DNA of 64,000 nt from Ardenticatenaceae bacterium (GCA_020634455.1 JACKBQ010000001.1:930001-994000); one strand, 5' to 3'. Shown: positions 51,659 through 60,919, counted from the first letter of the stretch. Translations and numbers: made by a program. The notes: generated by a model from the sequence alone, not told the origin.

Positions 51659-53427
51659 CGAAAATTCTAGTCGTTGACGATGATACCCAGGGACTGTACA
51701 TGCTGCGCACTTTACTGGAAGGGCACGGGTATGAGGTAGAAACGGCCGTAAACGGCCAGATTGCCCTGGAAAAAGCCCGCACCGCCCCACCAAACATCAT
51801 CGTCAGCGACATTTTAATGCCCGTAATGGATGGTTTCAATCTGTGCCGCACCTGGATGCTGGACAAAGAATTACAAACGACCCCTTTTGTCATTTACACC
51901 GCCACCTATACCGACGCCAAAGATGAAGAATTGGCCCTAAGCCTGGGCGCTGTGCGGTTCATCAGGAAGCCGTCTGAACCAGATGAACTGGTAACGATCA
52001 TAGAGGGGGTTTTACAAGAAACCACAGATGATCACCGGGAAATCGCAGAAATCGCCAACGATGAAGAGCCTGTTTTCCTAAAAAAATACAATGAGCGGCT
52101 CATTCATAAGCTGGAAGACAAGGTCGTGCAGGTAAAGCATGCGAACCAACGCCTCAAAGCGCTCAACTGGGTTAGCACCAACCTGGCAGCTATCAAGCCG
52201 ATGCGCCAAATCATTGCCCACGCGCTGCACATCATCATCGAAGCGATGGAATACAGCTATGCCAACTACTTTGCTTTTGAGGAGCAGAGCCAGCTATTCC
52301 GCCTGATTGACGCTGTGGCTTACACAGAGGAAGAATTTAAAGAACTACAGCGTCAGCTCGTCTTTAAACTGGGTGAGGCGCGTGGGCTAGTTGGGTTGGT
52401 TGGTCGTGATCGCCAGCCCCTGATTGTGGCCGAAACCAGTGCTGATTCCCGCTGGATTGCCGCTGATGAATCGCTTCATTCAGCTCTTTTTGTGCCAGTG
52501 ATGCATGAAGGGGAATTGTTTGGCGTCCTCAGCTTTTTTAGCACCGAACCAAACGCATTTTCTGAAGGCCACGCCCGCGATATGATGACGCTGGCCAATA
52601 ACCTGGCCATCGCTATTGAAAATGCCCGCCTGTACGAAGCCGAGCAAAAATATGCGGAACAATTAGAAGCTGAGGTAGCAGCTCGCACGGCCGAATTGCA
52701 AGTCGCGCTGGAACAATCCCAGGCCGCCGATAAAATGAAATCGCGCTTTGTCAGCAACATGAACCACGAGCTGCGCACCCCGCTTACCGTCATTAAACTT
52801 TACCTGGGACTCTTGGATCACGGCCGGCCCGATAATTGGGAACGGTACATTGCCACCCTAACCAGAGAAACGGAACGGCTGCAATTGATGGTTGAAGAGG
52901 TGCTGGACATTTCCCGGTTGGACTTGGGCAGAACAACCGCCCATCTTGAACCGGTTGATCTAAACTTCTTGATTGGCGACCTGATCATGGATCGGGCTGA
53001 ATTGGCAACCGCAAAAAGTCTAACGCTCGATTTTGAACCAGCGGCCAACCTGCCCTACGTTCTGGCAGACAAGCAGCTTCTTTTCCAGGTGCTCACCAAC
53101 TTTCTGGCCAATGCCATTAACTACACAAACAAAGGTGGCATAACCATGTGTACGGCAACGGCCGTTGCCAATGACCAGCTGTGGGTTACCGCCAGCGTAG
53201 CAGATACCGGGCCAGGAATATCGGATTTGGACAAAATACACTTGTTTGATCGCTTTTATCGTGGGGACGCGGGCCAAAATAGCAGCGCACCAGGGACTGG
53301 CCTGGGGCTGTCCATCTCCCGCGAAATTATCAACTTGCACAATGGCCAAATCTCATTGGAAAGTACCCTAAACGAAGGCAGCACATTTACCATCTGGCTA
53401 CACCCGGTACCTACCTCTGTGGATTAA
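51655..53427 (+). CDS. Hybrid response regulator-histidine kinase: receiver, GAF, HisKA, HATPase
   Basis: 590 residues. Receiver first (1-118; Asp in IIVSDILMPVMDGFN), then a coiled region, a GAF domain (about 175-335, LVGLVGRDRQPLIVAETSAD), a heptad coil, and the kinase core with FVSNMNHELRTPLTVIKLY and the ATPase NFLANAINYTNKGG, ADTGPGIS, GTGLGLSISRE. A receiver at the N-terminus lets it be tuned by another kinase, most simply the giant kinase two genes upstream. ATGA overlap with the regulator gene. Confidence 0.92.
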   Translation: MTKILVVDDDTQGLYMLRTLLEGHGYEVETAVNGQIALEKARTAPPNIIVSDILMPVMDGFNLCRTWMLDKELQTTPFVIYTATYTDAKDEELALSLGAVRFIRKPSEPDELVTIIEGVLQETTDDHREIAEIANDEEPVFLKKYNERLIHKLEDKVVQVKHANQRLKALNWVSTNLAAIKPMRQIIAHALHIIIEAMEYSYANYFAFEEQSQLFRLIDAVAYTEEEFKELQRQLVFKLGEARGLVGLVGRDRQPLIVAETSADSRWIAADESLHSALFVPVMHEGELFGVLSFFSTEPNAFSEGHARDMMTLANNLAIAIENARLYEAEQKYAEQLEAEVAARTAELQVALEQSQAADKMKSRFVSNMNHELRTPLTVIKLYLGLLDHGRPDNWERYIATLTRETERLQLMVEEVLDISRLDLGRTTAHLEPVDLNFLIGDLIMDRAELATAKSLTLDFEPAANLPYVLADKQLLFQVLTNFLANAINYTNKGGITMCTATAVANDQLWVTASVADTGPGISDLDKIHLFDRFYRGDAGQNSSAPGTGLGLSISREIINLHNGQISLESTLNEGSTFTIWLHPVPTSVD

Positions 53428-53461
53428 CGGCCGTTTGGTTCTTTGGCGAATGGACTTAAAG

Positions 53462-53504
53462 TAGCCGTTCGGTACGAAATCGCCAGGTTCATTCCGAGCG
53501 GCTA
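53462..53504. terminator. Possible bidirectional terminator between convergent genes
   Basis: TAGCCGTTCGG and CCGAGCGGCTA can pair around 21 bases, right between the kinase stop codon and the convergent membrane protein. Short T-rich flank only. Confidence 0.35.
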
Positions 53505-53505
53505 T

Positions 53506-53874
53506 TTAGATTGTGCCGGGGAAAAGGCGCACCCACAGCCAGGCAATGGTCATGGTGGGGATGGTCTGGGTAAAGGGGATGAGTGTTTCGACGACAGAAA
53601 CGCCGCGCAGCGCTTTTAGACCCAGCCGGTCCAAAATAATCCAGGAGATGGGCGCAGCCAGAAAATCCAAAGCAAAATCCAGCAAATCAATCATCAAAAC
53701 AACCAAAAACGGGGTCAGCTGCAAAGTTTCGCCAAAGGTGGCATCTGGGGGAATGTGAATGCGCTTGACCTGCCGCCAAACAATGGCCAACAGCAGCAGC
53801 GCCAAAAAAAGCGCCGCACCCATCAGGGTAAGCAGCGTAAGGCCAAAATTACGGAGAAATTCTGCTAAATCCAT
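53506..53874 (-). CDS. Small membrane protein, unknown
   Basis: 122 residues with three to four hydrophobic segments (LTLLTLMGAALFLALLLLAI near 12-31; FLVVLMIDLLDFALDFLAAP near 57-76; IPFTQTIPTMTIAWLWVRLF at the C-terminus). No motif recognised. It follows the DUF456 gene by 46 bases in the same direction and may share its transcript. Confidence 0.65.
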   Translation of the reverse strand: MDLAEFLRNFGLTLLTLMGAALFLALLLLAIVWRQVKRIHIPPDATFGETLQLTPFLVVLMIDLLDFALDFLAAPISWIILDRLGLKALRGVSVVETLIPFTQTIPTMTIAWLWVRLFPGTI

Positions 53875-53920
53875 GTTTCTACCTGAACTTGAGTAATTGG
53901 GTTAATTACCCAATTGCTTT

Positions 53921-54415
53921 TTAGAATATTACCTGCCACAAAAAGATCACAAAAATAAAAATGCCGCCGATAAACTGGATGATCGTGGCAATGCCCCAGC
54001 CAGCCAGGCCGCCAATGCCTGCTTTTTTGGCAATCTCCCAGTCGCCATGCTGCCAATACTCGCCCAGCAGCAGCCCGCCAATGTAGCCAGCAATGGTGCC
54101 AATGATGGGCAGAATAAAGGAGCCAACCAGCGCGCCAACCATGCCAATGAGCATGGATTTAATGGATGCGCCCCCTTTTTTGGTACCAAAAAGGGTCAGC
54201 CAAATATCTGAGGTGCCAGTGAAAAGGGCGATGAGGCTGATTATGATGACCGATGTGGTAGAAACGGCCGTAAACCCATCCACCCATGCATAAATAAGCA
54301 CAATCACCCACATCAACAGCACACCAGGAATAATCGGAATCAAGGTACCAACCAGACTCAACAGCAGTAAAAATATGACAAATCCAGTCGAGAATAGTTC
54401 AAATAATTGAGCCAC
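53921..54415 (-). CDS. DUF456 family membrane protein
   Basis: 164 residues, about four to five membrane helices. GTLIPIIPGVLLMWVIVLIYAW and the Gly-rich repeats (GGLLLGEYWQHGDWEIAKKAG, GMVGALVGSFILPIIGTIAG) are the DUF456 pattern. Function unknown in the family. Downstream lies a small membrane protein that may be co-transcribed. Confidence 0.87.
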   Translation of the reverse strand: MAQLFELFSTGFVIFLLLLSLVGTLIPIIPGVLLMWVIVLIYAWVDGFTAVSTTSVIIISLIALFTGTSDIWLTLFGTKKGGASIKSMLIGMVGALVGSFILPIIGTIAGYIGGLLLGEYWQHGDWEIAKKAGIGGLAGWGIATIIQFIGGIFIFVIFLWQVIF

Positions 54416-54484
54416 AATGCCTCCAAATCAATTTAAATTTATCGCTGAACTGTACGCAGGGAATGATGAATCGTCGCAAAAAAA

Positions 54485-55711
54485 TTAGAGGGAACGATAC
54501 GCCAAAATAAAGCGCTCGAAGACGCCGGAGAGGTACGGCCGTAACTGCATAAAGCCGTACAATGGCGTGTCTATAAACTCTTTGGAAGCCATCCGGTTCA
54601 CCTTTTGCCAGGTAAACTTGTTGGGCATCTCCTCGAACCAGGTGGCAAAGTGGGTGAACCAGTTGGTGAGCACATACAGGCAGCGGGCCGCTGGAATCGC
54701 CTGCCGCATCGCCCGCGTGTCGATCCGCGACCCCAGGCGCTGCGACAGCGCCAGCAGGTACGTATCCACAATCGTCTCTTCGTTTATGGGCCACAACGGC
54801 CGTGTTTTTAGCCCCCCGTTCTCGCCATCATCCAGCAGGCCAAACTGCTCAACAAAGCTCACCAAATCTAAAATACCGGGGCCAATTACGGCCGTTTGCC
54901 ACCCAGTCAGCCGCTGATCATCAAACACAGAGACGCGCCAATGCCGGTTGCAGGGGTCCCCGTGCAGCAAGGTGGGTGAAAGCTGGCGCAGCGGCTCCAG
55001 CAGCGGCACCGGATCATCTAGCAAATCAGAAACGGCCGCTAAATGAGATTCGCCCAAAATGCCCGGCCACCCACCCAGATCGCGCATCACCACCAGCCCG
55101 TTGGCCGCCTGCAAAAAAAGCGGCGCAAGCTGCCCCGCCTGCTCCAAAGCATGCTCCGACAAAATGGCCGCTGGCCCTTCTTCAAAATAAAGCGATTGCT
55201 CCTTGGTGAGCGTCTGCCAGGGGTAAGCAGCGCTGTCCAGCCGCACGGCCAGGCCAGCATTGGTCAACGCTTCGGTTTGATTGGCAAAGGAGGCGTGCAA
55301 ATGGGCCAGCTTTTCCACAATGGCCAGCGCATCGGCGCTGGACCAACGGCCTGGGGCAATATCGCCGGGGAGATCATCCAAAACGGCCCAGCCCGCCCCA
55401 CCAGATTCGGCCTGATGCAAAAAGTGACAATGAGCAACGGACTGCGGCACGCGCGGCGCAAGCTCCTTGTAAAATGCAGCCTCCACCGCCCCCAAATGCC
55501 GCCCAATGAACGTGATGGGGTCTGAGTAGCCAGCCAACGACAGGAGGTAGCGGGTGGTGCGGGGACTATCTTTGGTGCGAGGGGGAATTGGTTTGGCCGA
55601 AACGGCCGTTACCACCAAATCTTCCTCTTCCATATGCTCCCGTAAAAGCGCTGTCCAGGCATTGGGATCGCGTCTTTGTAGTTGAGTTGCCAACAGCTTT
55701 GATTGTCTCAT
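54485..55711 (-). CDS. Phosphotransferase family protein (aminoglycoside phosphotransferase/choline kinase-like)
   Basis: About 408 residues. The catalytic loop LLHGDPCNRHWRVSVF and the metal-binding GWQTAVIGPGILDLVSF resemble APH-fold small-molecule kinases; the usual Asn of 'HGDxxxxN' is displaced to HGDPCN, so activity is uncertain. HLGAVEAAFYKELAPRVPQS and VAHCHFLHQAESGGAGWAVLDDL correspond to the N-lobe. The substrate is unknown. The ATG at 55711 is preferred to 55774 as it starts closer to the conserved part. Confidence 0.75.
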   Translation of the reverse strand: MRQSKLLATQLQRRDPNAWTALLREHMEEEDLVVTAVSAKPIPPRTKDSPRTTRYLLSLAGYSDPITFIGRHLGAVEAAFYKELAPRVPQSVAHCHFLHQAESGGAGWAVLDDLPGDIAPGRWSSADALAIVEKLAHLHASFANQTEALTNAGLAVRLDSAAYPWQTLTKEQSLYFEEGPAAILSEHALEQAGQLAPLFLQAANGLVVMRDLGGWPGILGESHLAAVSDLLDDPVPLLEPLRQLSPTLLHGDPCNRHWRVSVFDDQRLTGWQTAVIGPGILDLVSFVEQFGLLDDGENGGLKTRPLWPINEETIVDTYLLALSQRLGSRIDTRAMRQAIPAARCLYVLTNWFTHFATWFEEMPNKFTWQKVNRMASKEFIDTPLYGFMQLRPYLSGVFERFILAYRSL

Positions 55712-55890
55712 CGTGGTCACATTGTAAAAGCTATGCCATCGCCTGACAAGCAACGTTCCAGCACTGTTAACCATTCTGTTGGGCTATTTATTGCTAACAG
55801 GCTGCTTTGGGGAACTTTTTGGGGCGCGTAAACGTTTTGCCCATAACCCTGGGGAAAATTCTAGCAAATAACAAACGCAGGAGAATGAAA

Positions 55891-56775
55891 ATGAACGCCA
55901 AACGTTTTACCTGGCTGGCGGCGCTGGCTGCCATGCTAATGCTGCTGGCTGCTTGTGGTGGGAGTGCCGACATGGTTGCAGAAACCGCAGTGGTACAAGT
56001 CACCCGCGTGGTAACCGAAACCATTGTTGAAGATGTGGAATTGGCCGAAGCTGACGGTGTTACTGCAGAAACGGCCGTACAGCCCCAAACCCGCCTCATC
56101 ATCAAAAATGGAGAGCTAACAATTATGGTGGTGGATACGGATACGGCCGTTGCCACCGCTACCCAACTCACCGCCGACCTGGGCGGCTACATCATCAGCC
56201 AGCAAATTTATGATGTGCAGATGGGCTACAGCGCCGCCAACATGCGGCTGGCCGTGCCGGTTACCCAGTTCGAGAACGCCCTCAACCAACTGCGCCAGCT
56301 TGGCGACGTGACCAACGATTTTGCCGGGGGCGAAGACGTCACCGACGAATTTGTGGATTTGGGGTCCCGGCTAGACAACCTGCTGGCCACCCGTGACCGC
56401 CTGCGCAGCTTCCTGGACAGCGCCGAAACTGTGGAAGAAGCGCTGCGCATCAACGAAGAGCTAAAAGTGGTCGAGGAAGAGATCGCCATCATTGAAGGGC
56501 GACGCAATTTCCTGAGCGACCGGGCCGCTTTTTCCACCATTGACCTCAGCTTGCAACCGATTTTGCCCACGCCCACGCCGTCGCCCATCCCCACGCCCGC
56601 TTCTTGGCAGCCCGGCAACACCGCCCAGCTTGCCATGGTCAATTTGCAGGAATCTGCCCAGCAAACGGCCGATTTCTCCATCTACTACGGCATTGTGTGC
56701 GGCCCGTGGCTGCTGCTGCTGGCCGGGTTTGGCTGGATTGGCTGGCGCGTACGGCGGCGGTTGATTAAACGGTAA
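55891..56775 (+). CDS. DUF4349 lipoprotein
   Basis: About 294 residues. Signal peptide LAALAAMLMLLAACGGS with a lipobox (LAAC) at the Cys, a VQVTRVVTET linker like that of the lipoprotein at 6523, a DUF4349 body (IKNGELTIMVVDTDTAVAT, then NMRLAVPVTQFENALNQLRQ), a coiled coil with RRNFLSDRAAFSTIDLSLQP, a Pro/Thr-rich spacer, a C-terminal membrane helix (GPWLLLLAGFGWIGW) and a basic end. Function unknown. AGGAG precedes the ATG at 55891 by about seven bases. Its paralogue follows in the same direction. Confidence 0.85.
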   Translation: MNAKRFTWLAALAAMLMLLAACGGSADMVAETAVVQVTRVVTETIVEDVELAEADGVTAETAVQPQTRLIIKNGELTIMVVDTDTAVATATQLTADLGGYIISQQIYDVQMGYSAANMRLAVPVTQFENALNQLRQLGDVTNDFAGGEDVTDEFVDLGSRLDNLLATRDRLRSFLDSAETVEEALRINEELKVVEEEIAIIEGRRNFLSDRAAFSTIDLSLQPILPTPTPSPIPTPASWQPGNTAQLAMVNLQESAQQTADFSIYYGIVCGPWLLLLAGFGWIGWRVRRRLIKR

Positions 56776-56828
56776 TTGCGTAATTGGTAGGAGACGACAC
56801 CAACTGTCGTTGACCACCATGAATTAAA

Positions 56829-56894
56829 ATCCACAGATTTCGCAGATTACACAGATTTGGCTGTAATCTGCGAAATCTGTGTAATCTGTGGATT
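56829..56894. repeat. ATCCACAGATTTCGCAGATT inverted element
   Basis: Near-perfect: ATCCACAGATTTCGCAGATT with ACACAGATT is mirrored by AATCTGCGAAATCTGTGTAA and TCTGTGGAT. It lies between the two DUF4349 genes, 20 bases before the second ATG. Confidence 0.8.
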
Positions 56895-56914
56895 ATTTTT
56901 GAAGGAGGATTCTG

Positions 56915-57763
56915 ATGCGAAAACGATACTTTATGTTAACTATTTCCGGTTTATTCGGTCTGCTGGCACTTTTCTTGCTGTGGCCGAACCGTCTGCAAGC
57001 CCAGGCAGCACAGCCAGGGGATCGCCTGGTGATGAAGGAGGCCAACTTGTCGCTCACTGTGGCGGAGACGCGTACGGCCGTTCAGACCGCAATGAATCTG
57101 GCAGAAAGCTACAACGGCTACGTGCTCAACCAGCGCCAGTGGGAAACCGGGGCAACCAGCACTTATGGCGAACTCACCTTTGGCGTGCCCGCCGACCAGT
57201 TCGAAGTGCTGCTAAATGCTCTGCGCACGCTGGGCACAGTGGAAGATGAGCAACTCAGCGGGGTGGATGTGCTGGCAACGGCCGTTGATCTGCAATCTCG
57301 GCTGGATAACCTGACGGCCAACCAGACCCGCCTGCGCACGTTGCTGGACCAAACGCGCACCACCACCGAGACGCTCACCCTGCACCAGCAGCTTTTGCGG
57401 GTAGAAAACGAGATCAACGATCTGCAAGGGGAGCTAAATTTTTACAACGGCCGTTCGGCAAACGGCCGTATCACCCTTCATCTTTCCGCCCTGCTGCCCA
57501 CGCCAACCCCCACGCCGCTGCCCACGCCGCAAAGCTGGTCGGCCGCCCACACCGCCAAACTAGCCTCCGTACGGGCGCAAGAAAATGCCCAAACGGTTGC
57601 AAACTTTGCCATTTATCGCGGCATCACCTGGGGGCCGTGGCTGCTGATTTTGGCGCTGCTGGGGTTCGGGGCAGTTCGGCTGCGGCGTCGCTTCATGCCA
57701 TCGCAACCGACCCAATCGGCACTGCTGCCGCGCATCCCAGCCAAACCGCCTGAGGAACTTTAA
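56915..57763 (+). CDS. DUF4349 family protein, paralogue
   Basis: 282 residues with the same plan as the preceding protein: signal-type helix (ISGLFGLLALFLLWPNRLQA, without a lipobox Cys), MKEANLSLTVAETRTAVQT, GELTFGVPADQFEVLLNALR, a coiled coil, LHLSALLPTPTPTPLPTPQS spacer, and a C-terminal membrane helix (GPWLLILALLGFGAV). So one copy is lipid-anchored and the other is probably anchored by its helices. Function unknown. AAGGAGG lies seven bases before the ATG. Confidence 0.85.
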   Translation: MRKRYFMLTISGLFGLLALFLLWPNRLQAQAAQPGDRLVMKEANLSLTVAETRTAVQTAMNLAESYNGYVLNQRQWETGATSTYGELTFGVPADQFEVLLNALRTLGTVEDEQLSGVDVLATAVDLQSRLDNLTANQTRLRTLLDQTRTTTETLTLHQQLLRVENEINDLQGELNFYNGRSANGRITLHLSALLPTPTPTPLPTPQSWSAAHTAKLASVRAQENAQTVANFAIYRGITWGPWLLILALLGFGAVRLRRRFMPSQPTQSALLPRIPAKPPEEL

Positions 57764-57892
57764 CATTATCACTTTTGTAAGGCATTTGTTGGGTCTGTGT
57801 TGGGTTTGTGCCGTCGCAACCGGGCACCTGCATGGTAAGCTATGGCTGTATCCAAATTGGACAGTGAACTCGTAACGCTATGGAGGTGCAAC

Positions 57893-57997
57893 ATGATCGC
57901 AATTCAACTTTCAACAATCATTATTATTGCGCTAATCGCGCTAATCATCGGCATCATTGTGGGTGTTTCGATGAGCCGCCCGGTCTCTAGATTTTAA
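57893..57997 (+). CDS. 34-residue single-helix membrane peptide
   Basis: MIAIQLSTIIIIALIALIIG then IIVGVSMSRPVSRF: one membrane helix of about 22 residues and a short Arg-containing end. A strong GGAGG site sits six bases before the ATG, and a terminator hairpin follows at 58118-58169, so it has its own translation and termination signals. It does not match a family I can name. It lies alone between the DUF4349 pair and the secreted protein. Confidence 0.55.
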   Translation: MIAIQLSTIIIIALIALIIGIIVGVSMSRPVSRF

Positions 57998-58117
57998 GCG
58001 ACGACGGTAAGCGCTCTTCCTGAAAAGGAAGTGCATGTTGCCCACAAACAAAGGAACGGCCGTTTGAACCAAAGACCCCAAGGTGCTTGACCGTTCACCA
58101 CATATCCTGTAACGTAG

Positions 58118-58169
58118 CCCGCAAATGCTGTAAATGTACCAACGCACAGCATTTGCGGGATTTTATTTT
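58118..58169 (+). terminator. Rho-independent terminator after the small peptide gene
   Basis: CCCGCAAATGCTG and CAGCATTTGCGGG are perfect 13-base arms, followed by ATTTTATTTT. Confidence 0.8.
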
Positions 58170-58273
58170 CCAGCCGCACCCCACCTCCTGATTCAACCAC
58201 TAGCCTGCAAAGATTAACCAAAGATTCCATCGGCTCTAGGCAGATGGAACCGAATTAACATGGAGGAATTGAG

Positions 58274-60838
58274 ATGAAAAAAACAGGCATTATTTTCAGT
58301 TTATTCGTTGTTTTGTTGGGTGTTCTGCAATATTCAGGCAATTTCGCGCTAAAGGCTGCCTCAGAAACGGCCGTACCACTCGCCACCACCGATGCCATCC
58401 CCACTGGTTTTGGCATTATCACCAGCCGAACGATGCCAGACGGCCGTCTTGCCACTTCCAACTTAGGCATTTTTGGGCCAGATAGCTGCACCCACATGGG
58501 CGACCCCTACTCGCCGCTGGACAGCATTTACGCACCCGGCCCCTACACGTATACCTACCGCATTCGCATTCCGGCCGACTATGGCCATGATGTCGTACGA
58601 ATCGAGCTATTTGATCCAGACTCCATCAATTCAAGCTTAAATACATTCACTATTTTTCGTTCAAATACGGCCGTTAACAATGGGTTGGGGCTTACGGCGA
58701 GCAAAACGTGTGGTGTTGATGGTGGCTATGCTTTACAGATTCATCCTTGTTTACTAAACACAGACGAAGTAGATATTGTAACTGGTGCCCCAAATTTGGA
58801 TCTGGACCAAATCAATCCAAACTGGTTTGTACGCATTGACGAGAACCGACGCCCTCCCGTGACGCCCGGTGGCAATTGCGGCTCGCCAGCCACCTACTCA
58901 CCCGAATACAACACCCAGACCCTGTTTGCCCTTTCCTACTATGCCCAGGAAACCAGCGATACAACAACCAAAATACCGCTGGTCAGCTATCTGGGTCAAA
59001 CGGGAGACAACCTGCGCGACAGTGGTGACCACAACACAGACATGTATTGGGTCTCTCCTGGGGCGAGCGTGCCATTTTCTAACCTGGATTCCCCAGGCAA
59101 TACCGTGCCTGCCACGCCAGGCACCATTGACAGTTTTGAGGTTGATCTCACGACAGATGTGCCCAACATCGTTTCGGATGCACAGACGGGCGATCGTTAC
59201 CTTTACCTGGATGTGCGGGCCGTCAGCGGCGCATCTGAAAATGGGTATGAACTTTGGGCTGGGCCACCAATTTATGCCAACTCTGTTCCCAGCGAAGTCA
59301 ATATGCGCAATTTGTACGTGCTTAACAATCCCGGTTCACATGATGCGGCAGGAGTGGAGATTACGGCCGTTTCCACCCTCCTGCAAAATTCCAACTACAC
59401 CGACCCCATCGGCATCCCCCTGGCCTACATCACCCCAGACATGGCCGGGCAAACCATCACCATCAACATGTTTGACTCAGATTCCGGTGCCGAACCCCCG
59501 ATTGTTTTCTACTTCGATTCAATCGCCTTCACGCCAGACAGCAGCAACCCCCTCGGCTACGATCCAAATCTAACCGATTGGGCCATGCCCTTTGCCGTCG
59601 CTGGGCAAGACGACCCCGATGGTGTGGCTGAAGGAGTGCGTTGTGTCCCTGGCAGTTGCCAGACCCAATGGGTTGATCCAGCCTACCAAATCACCATTCC
59701 CGGCGATTTAAGCAATTGCGATTGGCAAAATCCCACAGAGGAAGCCTGCACGCCATTTTTCGGGGGCCGCCTCATGGTTTTATACGATGGCGGCTTTTCC
59801 GACACCTACGCCTGGCAAATTTCTATAAACGAGGCCAATGAACCACTCGATCCTACCTTGGGCTGTGCTGCGTTCCCCATCACCATTCATGAAGAGGTCC
59901 GCTCCGTCACCGCACCGGGCACGGGCAGCTACGCCTACCCAGACGCGGCCGATTTCACCTACCCCACCACGCCCCCCAGCTACGAAAGTTTCATCAACCA
60001 TACAGAAAATATACCGCTGCTTAACGCCAATCCAGGTGATGTTTACCGTGTTTACGCTGGCTCTGGCGCAGGCAACTTTGGCTGGCTGGTCTGGAACCAG
60101 GGCATTTTGGCTAATTCCGCGACATTGGCCAACAGCCTTACCTGGCCTGGGGATGCAACCGATCACACCGATCACGGTGATGTGGGAAATCCTGCGCCCA
60201 TCACGGGTTGGGGAGGGAACTATATTCCCCGTGGTTACATTGAACCCGGCGATCCAACTGACCAAGCCTTGCACATTGACGATTGGGTGACGGCATACAC
60301 AGGCTTAGTAAACACTATTACTGTTCGTGACCAGCTAAACGCCCACATTGATTTAGGCCGCACGCTACGCTTGCCCATCTGGAGCATCAGTCAAGGTTCA
60401 GGCAGCAATGGACTTTATCAAAAAAGCGGGTTCGCCACCTTCCGGTTGGTGGGCTACAACCTTTCTACAAGTTGGTTGCTGCTGGAGTTCATGGGGTTTG
60501 ATACCAGTTGTGGACAGTTGAGTGCATCGCTAACGGCCGTTTCCCTCACAGCCCCCACCCTTGGCGAACCCAACACCAGCTACCCCTTCACCGCCGACGT
60601 CAGCCCCAGCTTCGCCAGCACGCCCATCACCTACACCTGGCAAAGCACCGGGCACGACACCATCACCAACACGGGCGGCATCAGCAACACAGTTTCACTC
60701 AGTTGGGATAGTTTGGGGAGCAAAAGTGTGGTGGTAACGGCCGTAAACGAAACCGACTCCGCAGTCAGCCAAATCCACACCATCGAAATTGCCCCACCCC
60801 AGCAAAAAATCTACTTGCCTGTAGTCACTCATAACTAA
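58274..60838 (+). CDS. Large secreted protein with C-terminal YLPVV tail
   Basis: 854 residues. A signal peptide (KKTGIIFSLFVVLLGVLQYS) is followed by a beta-rich body with many Asp/Asn and paired Cys (DSCTHMGDPYSP, SKTCGVDGG, RCVPGSCQTQW), a C-terminal PKD/Ig-like domain (SFASTPITYTWQSTGHDT, then SLSWDSLGSKSVVVTAVNE) and the tail QQKIYLPVVTHN. Similar Tyr-Leu-Pro-hydrophobic tails occur at the end of many secreted Chloroflexota proteins and may be a sorting or anchoring signal (inference). No enzyme motif. GGAGG lies eight bases before the ATG. Confidence 0.8.
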   Translation: MKKTGIIFSLFVVLLGVLQYSGNFALKAASETAVPLATTDAIPTGFGIITSRTMPDGRLATSNLGIFGPDSCTHMGDPYSPLDSIYAPGPYTYTYRIRIPADYGHDVVRIELFDPDSINSSLNTFTIFRSNTAVNNGLGLTASKTCGVDGGYALQIHPCLLNTDEVDIVTGAPNLDLDQINPNWFVRIDENRRPPVTPGGNCGSPATYSPEYNTQTLFALSYYAQETSDTTTKIPLVSYLGQTGDNLRDSGDHNTDMYWVSPGASVPFSNLDSPGNTVPATPGTIDSFEVDLTTDVPNIVSDAQTGDRYLYLDVRAVSGASENGYELWAGPPIYANSVPSEVNMRNLYVLNNPGSHDAAGVEITAVSTLLQNSNYTDPIGIPLAYITPDMAGQTITINMFDSDSGAEPPIVFYFDSIAFTPDSSNPLGYDPNLTDWAMPFAVAGQDDPDGVAEGVRCVPGSCQTQWVDPAYQITIPGDLSNCDWQNPTEEACTPFFGGRLMVLYDGGFSDTYAWQISINEANEPLDPTLGCAAFPITIHEEVRSVTAPGTGSYAYPDAADFTYPTTPPSYESFINHTENIPLLNANPGDVYRVYAGSGAGNFGWLVWNQGILANSATLANSLTWPGDATDHTDHGDVGNPAPITGWGGNYIPRGYIEPGDPTDQALHIDDWVTAYTGLVNTITVRDQLNAHIDLGRTLRLPIWSISQGSGSNGLYQKSGFATFRLVGYNLSTSWLLLEFMGFDTSCGQLSASLTAVSLTAPTLGEPNTSYPFTADVSPSFASTPITYTWQSTGHDTITNTGGISNTVSLSWDSLGSKSVVVTAVNETDSAVSQIHTIEIAPPQQKIYLPVVTHN

Positions 60839-60846
60839 GGGATGCT

Positions 60847-60916
60847 GGGAGATTAGAGACTAGAGATTAGAGACTAGAGATTGGAGACTGGGTTTAGTCT
60901 CCAATCTCTAGTCTCC
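60847..60916. repeat. GGGAGATTAGAGACTAGAG inverted element
   Basis: GGGAGATTAGAGACTAGAGA and TTGGAGACT on the left, AGTCTCCAATCTCTAGTCTC on the right. Between convergent genes. Same family as the in-frame copies in queG and trmD. Confidence 0.7.
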
Positions 60917-60919
60917 TTT

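Noticed and set aside
57994..58230. 78-codon open frame on the minus strand
   Set aside because: It overlaps the terminator arms of the plus-strand micro-gene, and has no ribosome site or known motif; still possible but not supported.
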